DNA of 39,102 nt, taken from the NCBI GenBank assembly GCA_949292795.1, contig CASFBR010000035.1, forward strand, positions 1 to 39,102. The letters are read 5' to 3'. Below, piece by piece: positions 37,798-39,102 of the stretch. Position 1 is the first letter of the stretch; every line of letters starts with the position of its first letter. The notes under the pieces were generated by a model, which was given only the letters and a program-made list of their open reading frames with translations, did not search any database and was not told the DNA's origin. The translations under genes were made by a program, and so were the position numbers. This DNA is from an uncultured Eubacteriales bacterium (lineage in GTDB: Bacteria > Bacillota > Clostridia > Lachnospirales > Lachnospiraceae).

Positions 37798-39102
37798 TTA
37801 TTCAGAAAGAGAACCAACATTCTTTTTCGCTCTTTCAGCAATTTCCGCACGCATTTCATCAACGCGCTTGTTGGACAGGTTCAGCATGATATAAAAGATT
37901 CCGCTGACAACAAGTGCAAGTCCTGGAACGGTTAAGAACATATGCTCGATTGCTGATACAGCGCCTGCAGCGATCATATCCGAACCACCCTGATAGCCTA
38001 CAGCTGTAAGGATGATACCAAGGATAGCCGTTGCTGCGGCAGACATGATCTTTTGCATAACGGAAGAACCAGAGAATGCAAGACCGTCAATACGGTAGCC
38101 AAAACGCCACTCACCATAGTCAATAACTCTTGCAGTCATATCGCTGGCGATTGCCATAACAAAACCGGTACCGATCTGGCGTACAAAGAGGCCTGCATAG
38201 AACAGGAACAGGTTGTTAAACACAAGAATACCAAGTGCGGAAATACCCATACCGGCAGCTCCGATAAAGCTTCCCACAACGCCGACCATACGGGAATCCA
38301 GCTTTACGATCACCGGTGCGGCGATAAAGATACCGGCCATCATACCGATGGACATGGTTCCGTAAATACCGGATAAAAGAGCAGTGTTTCCGAGAACATA
38401 TTTTGCAAAGTATGTTGCCACACCAAACATAAAGCCGATACCAACACCGTTGGCCAGAACGGTTCCCATGTTGATAACCCAGTATTTGTTTGCAAAAAGC
38501 ATAAAGAAATCCTTCAGGACATTTCTCTTCTTTTTCTTTCCGTCCGGCTGTCTGCTTTCGTTCTCCATAATTGTTGCAATAACTTTGGCAGCTTCCTCGC
38601 CTTCGGTTTCACGGACGTTCTCTAAAGCAGCCTTAGAGCCGACAACCTCTTTGGTCAGATACCATGCGCCCAGAATCAGGATAATACCGATACCGACACT
38701 GATGATCGATGTCTGCGTATAGGCAGCCGCAGTGGAACCGAGAGCCACAAGCACCAGAGGGATTCCGGAAGTCAGTACGGTCTGAGAAATCTGATTTAGG
38801 AAACCTGAGACAACGTTCGCCTGCTGACGTGCTTCTGTATTATTAAAGCACAGAGAGATGGCTGTTGTTTTAGCCATACGGACAGCGGTCAGGAATGTAC
38901 AATAAAGGTTATACACAATAAACAGCCAGATCAGCTTGCCCATATTTGAAAGTGATCTCGGACATAAAAAGATCGCTACGGTTGCAATCGCTGTTGGAAA
39001 AACCGCCCACAGATACCAGTGACGGATACGTCCCTGTTTTGTCTGGAAATGGTCAATGATAATACCCATGATAATATCCGAGCCGCCGTCGATGATCATA
39101 CC
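37798..39102 (-). CDS. GPH-family sugar:cation symporter, N-terminus cut by window edge
   Basis: At least 434 residues. It belongs to the glycoside-pentoside-hexuronide:cation symporter group (MelB-like, MFS fold). The first visible part, DIIMGIIIDHFQTKQGRIRHW, corresponds to the conserved loop after helix 2 (usually NDPIMG..VDKT.TKWGK.RPW), so roughly 50 N-terminal residues including helix 1 lie outside the window. An ATG at 39099 is internal, not the start. About ten further helices follow. The central cytoplasmic loop contains ENESRQPDGKKKKR. The substrate is unknown; beta-glycosides, pentosides or hexuronides are typical. A terminator follows. Confidence 0.88.
   Translation of the reverse strand, partial: GMIIDGGSDIIMGIIIDHFQTKQGRIRHWYLWAVFPTAIATVAIFLCPRSLSNMGKLIWLFIVYNLYCTFLTAVRMAKTTAISLCFNNTEARQQANVVSGFLNQISQTVLTSGIPLVLVALGSTAAAYTQTSIISVGIGIILILGAWYLTKEVVGSKAALENVRETEGEEAAKVIATIMENESRQPDGKKKKRNVLKDFFMLFANKYWVINMGTVLANGVGIGFMFGVATYFAKYVLGNTALLSGIYGTMSIGMMAGIFIAAPVIVKLDSRMVGVVGSFIGAAGMGISALGILVFNNLFLFYAGLFVRQIGTGFVMAIASDMTARVIDYGEWRFGYRIDGLAFSGSSVMQKIMSAAATAILGIILTAVGYQGGSDMIAAGAVSAIEHMFLTVPGLALVVSGIFYIMLNLSNKRVDEMRAEIAERAKKNVGSLSE

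Overview
The window looks like chromosomal DNA of a Gram-positive clostridium, most likely of the family Lachnospiraceae. That assignment is inferred from a PolC-type replicative polymerase, strong GGAGG ribosome binding sites, the rimP-nusA-ylxR-ylxQ-infB-rbfA-nrnA-truB-ribF order, GPH-type sugar permeases, and interspersed hairpin repeats in moderately GC-rich DNA. Almost all genes read leftward. Three read rightward: an AraC regulator, a solute-binding lipoprotein and an ABC exporter. The genus cannot be decided from the sequence alone.

Layout from left to right. Positions 1-254 hold the 5' part of a group IIC intron, lying just after the terminator of a UgpC/MsmX-type sugar-ABC ATPase. 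Next come an uncharacterised protein translationally coupled to Maf, then a two-gene radical-SAM/DUF4130 DNA-metabolism operon whose promoter carries two LexA-type boxes. A repeat-rich intergenic region separates this from the translation/transcription operon (promoter at 14952-14980, terminator at 6146-6172). That operon covers ribosome maturation (rimP, rbfA), elongation control (nusA), RNase P/RNA-binding proteins (ylxR, ylxQ), initiation (infB), nanoRNA turnover (nrnA), tRNA pseudouridylation (truB) and flavin cofactor synthesis (ribF).

A 161-bp multi-hairpin element separates it from a sugar locus: lacZ (GH2) divergent from an AraC regulator, followed by an orphan sugar-binding lipoprotein. 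A second AraC regulator and the amtB-glnK ammonium module follow. amtB has a near-consensus promoter directly followed by a terminator-like hairpin. Then come degV, the coupled ispG-polC pair, and a 1-phosphofructokinase-like kinase divergent from an ABC half-exporter. The right end has a nitroreductase behind a perfect palindrome, a BglG/PRD regulator coupled to a Cof-type HAD phosphatase, and a GPH-family sugar permease cut by the window edge.

The strongest candidate for something under-described is the SOS-type double operator on the radical SAM/DUF4130 pair. It would place this uncharacterised cassette in the DNA-damage response. Secondary themes are structured intergenic repeats (two hairpins with compensatory changes, and the 161-bp element) and several in-frame tandem-repeat expansions at protein termini or linkers (infB, rbfA, the radical SAM gene, the PRD regulator).
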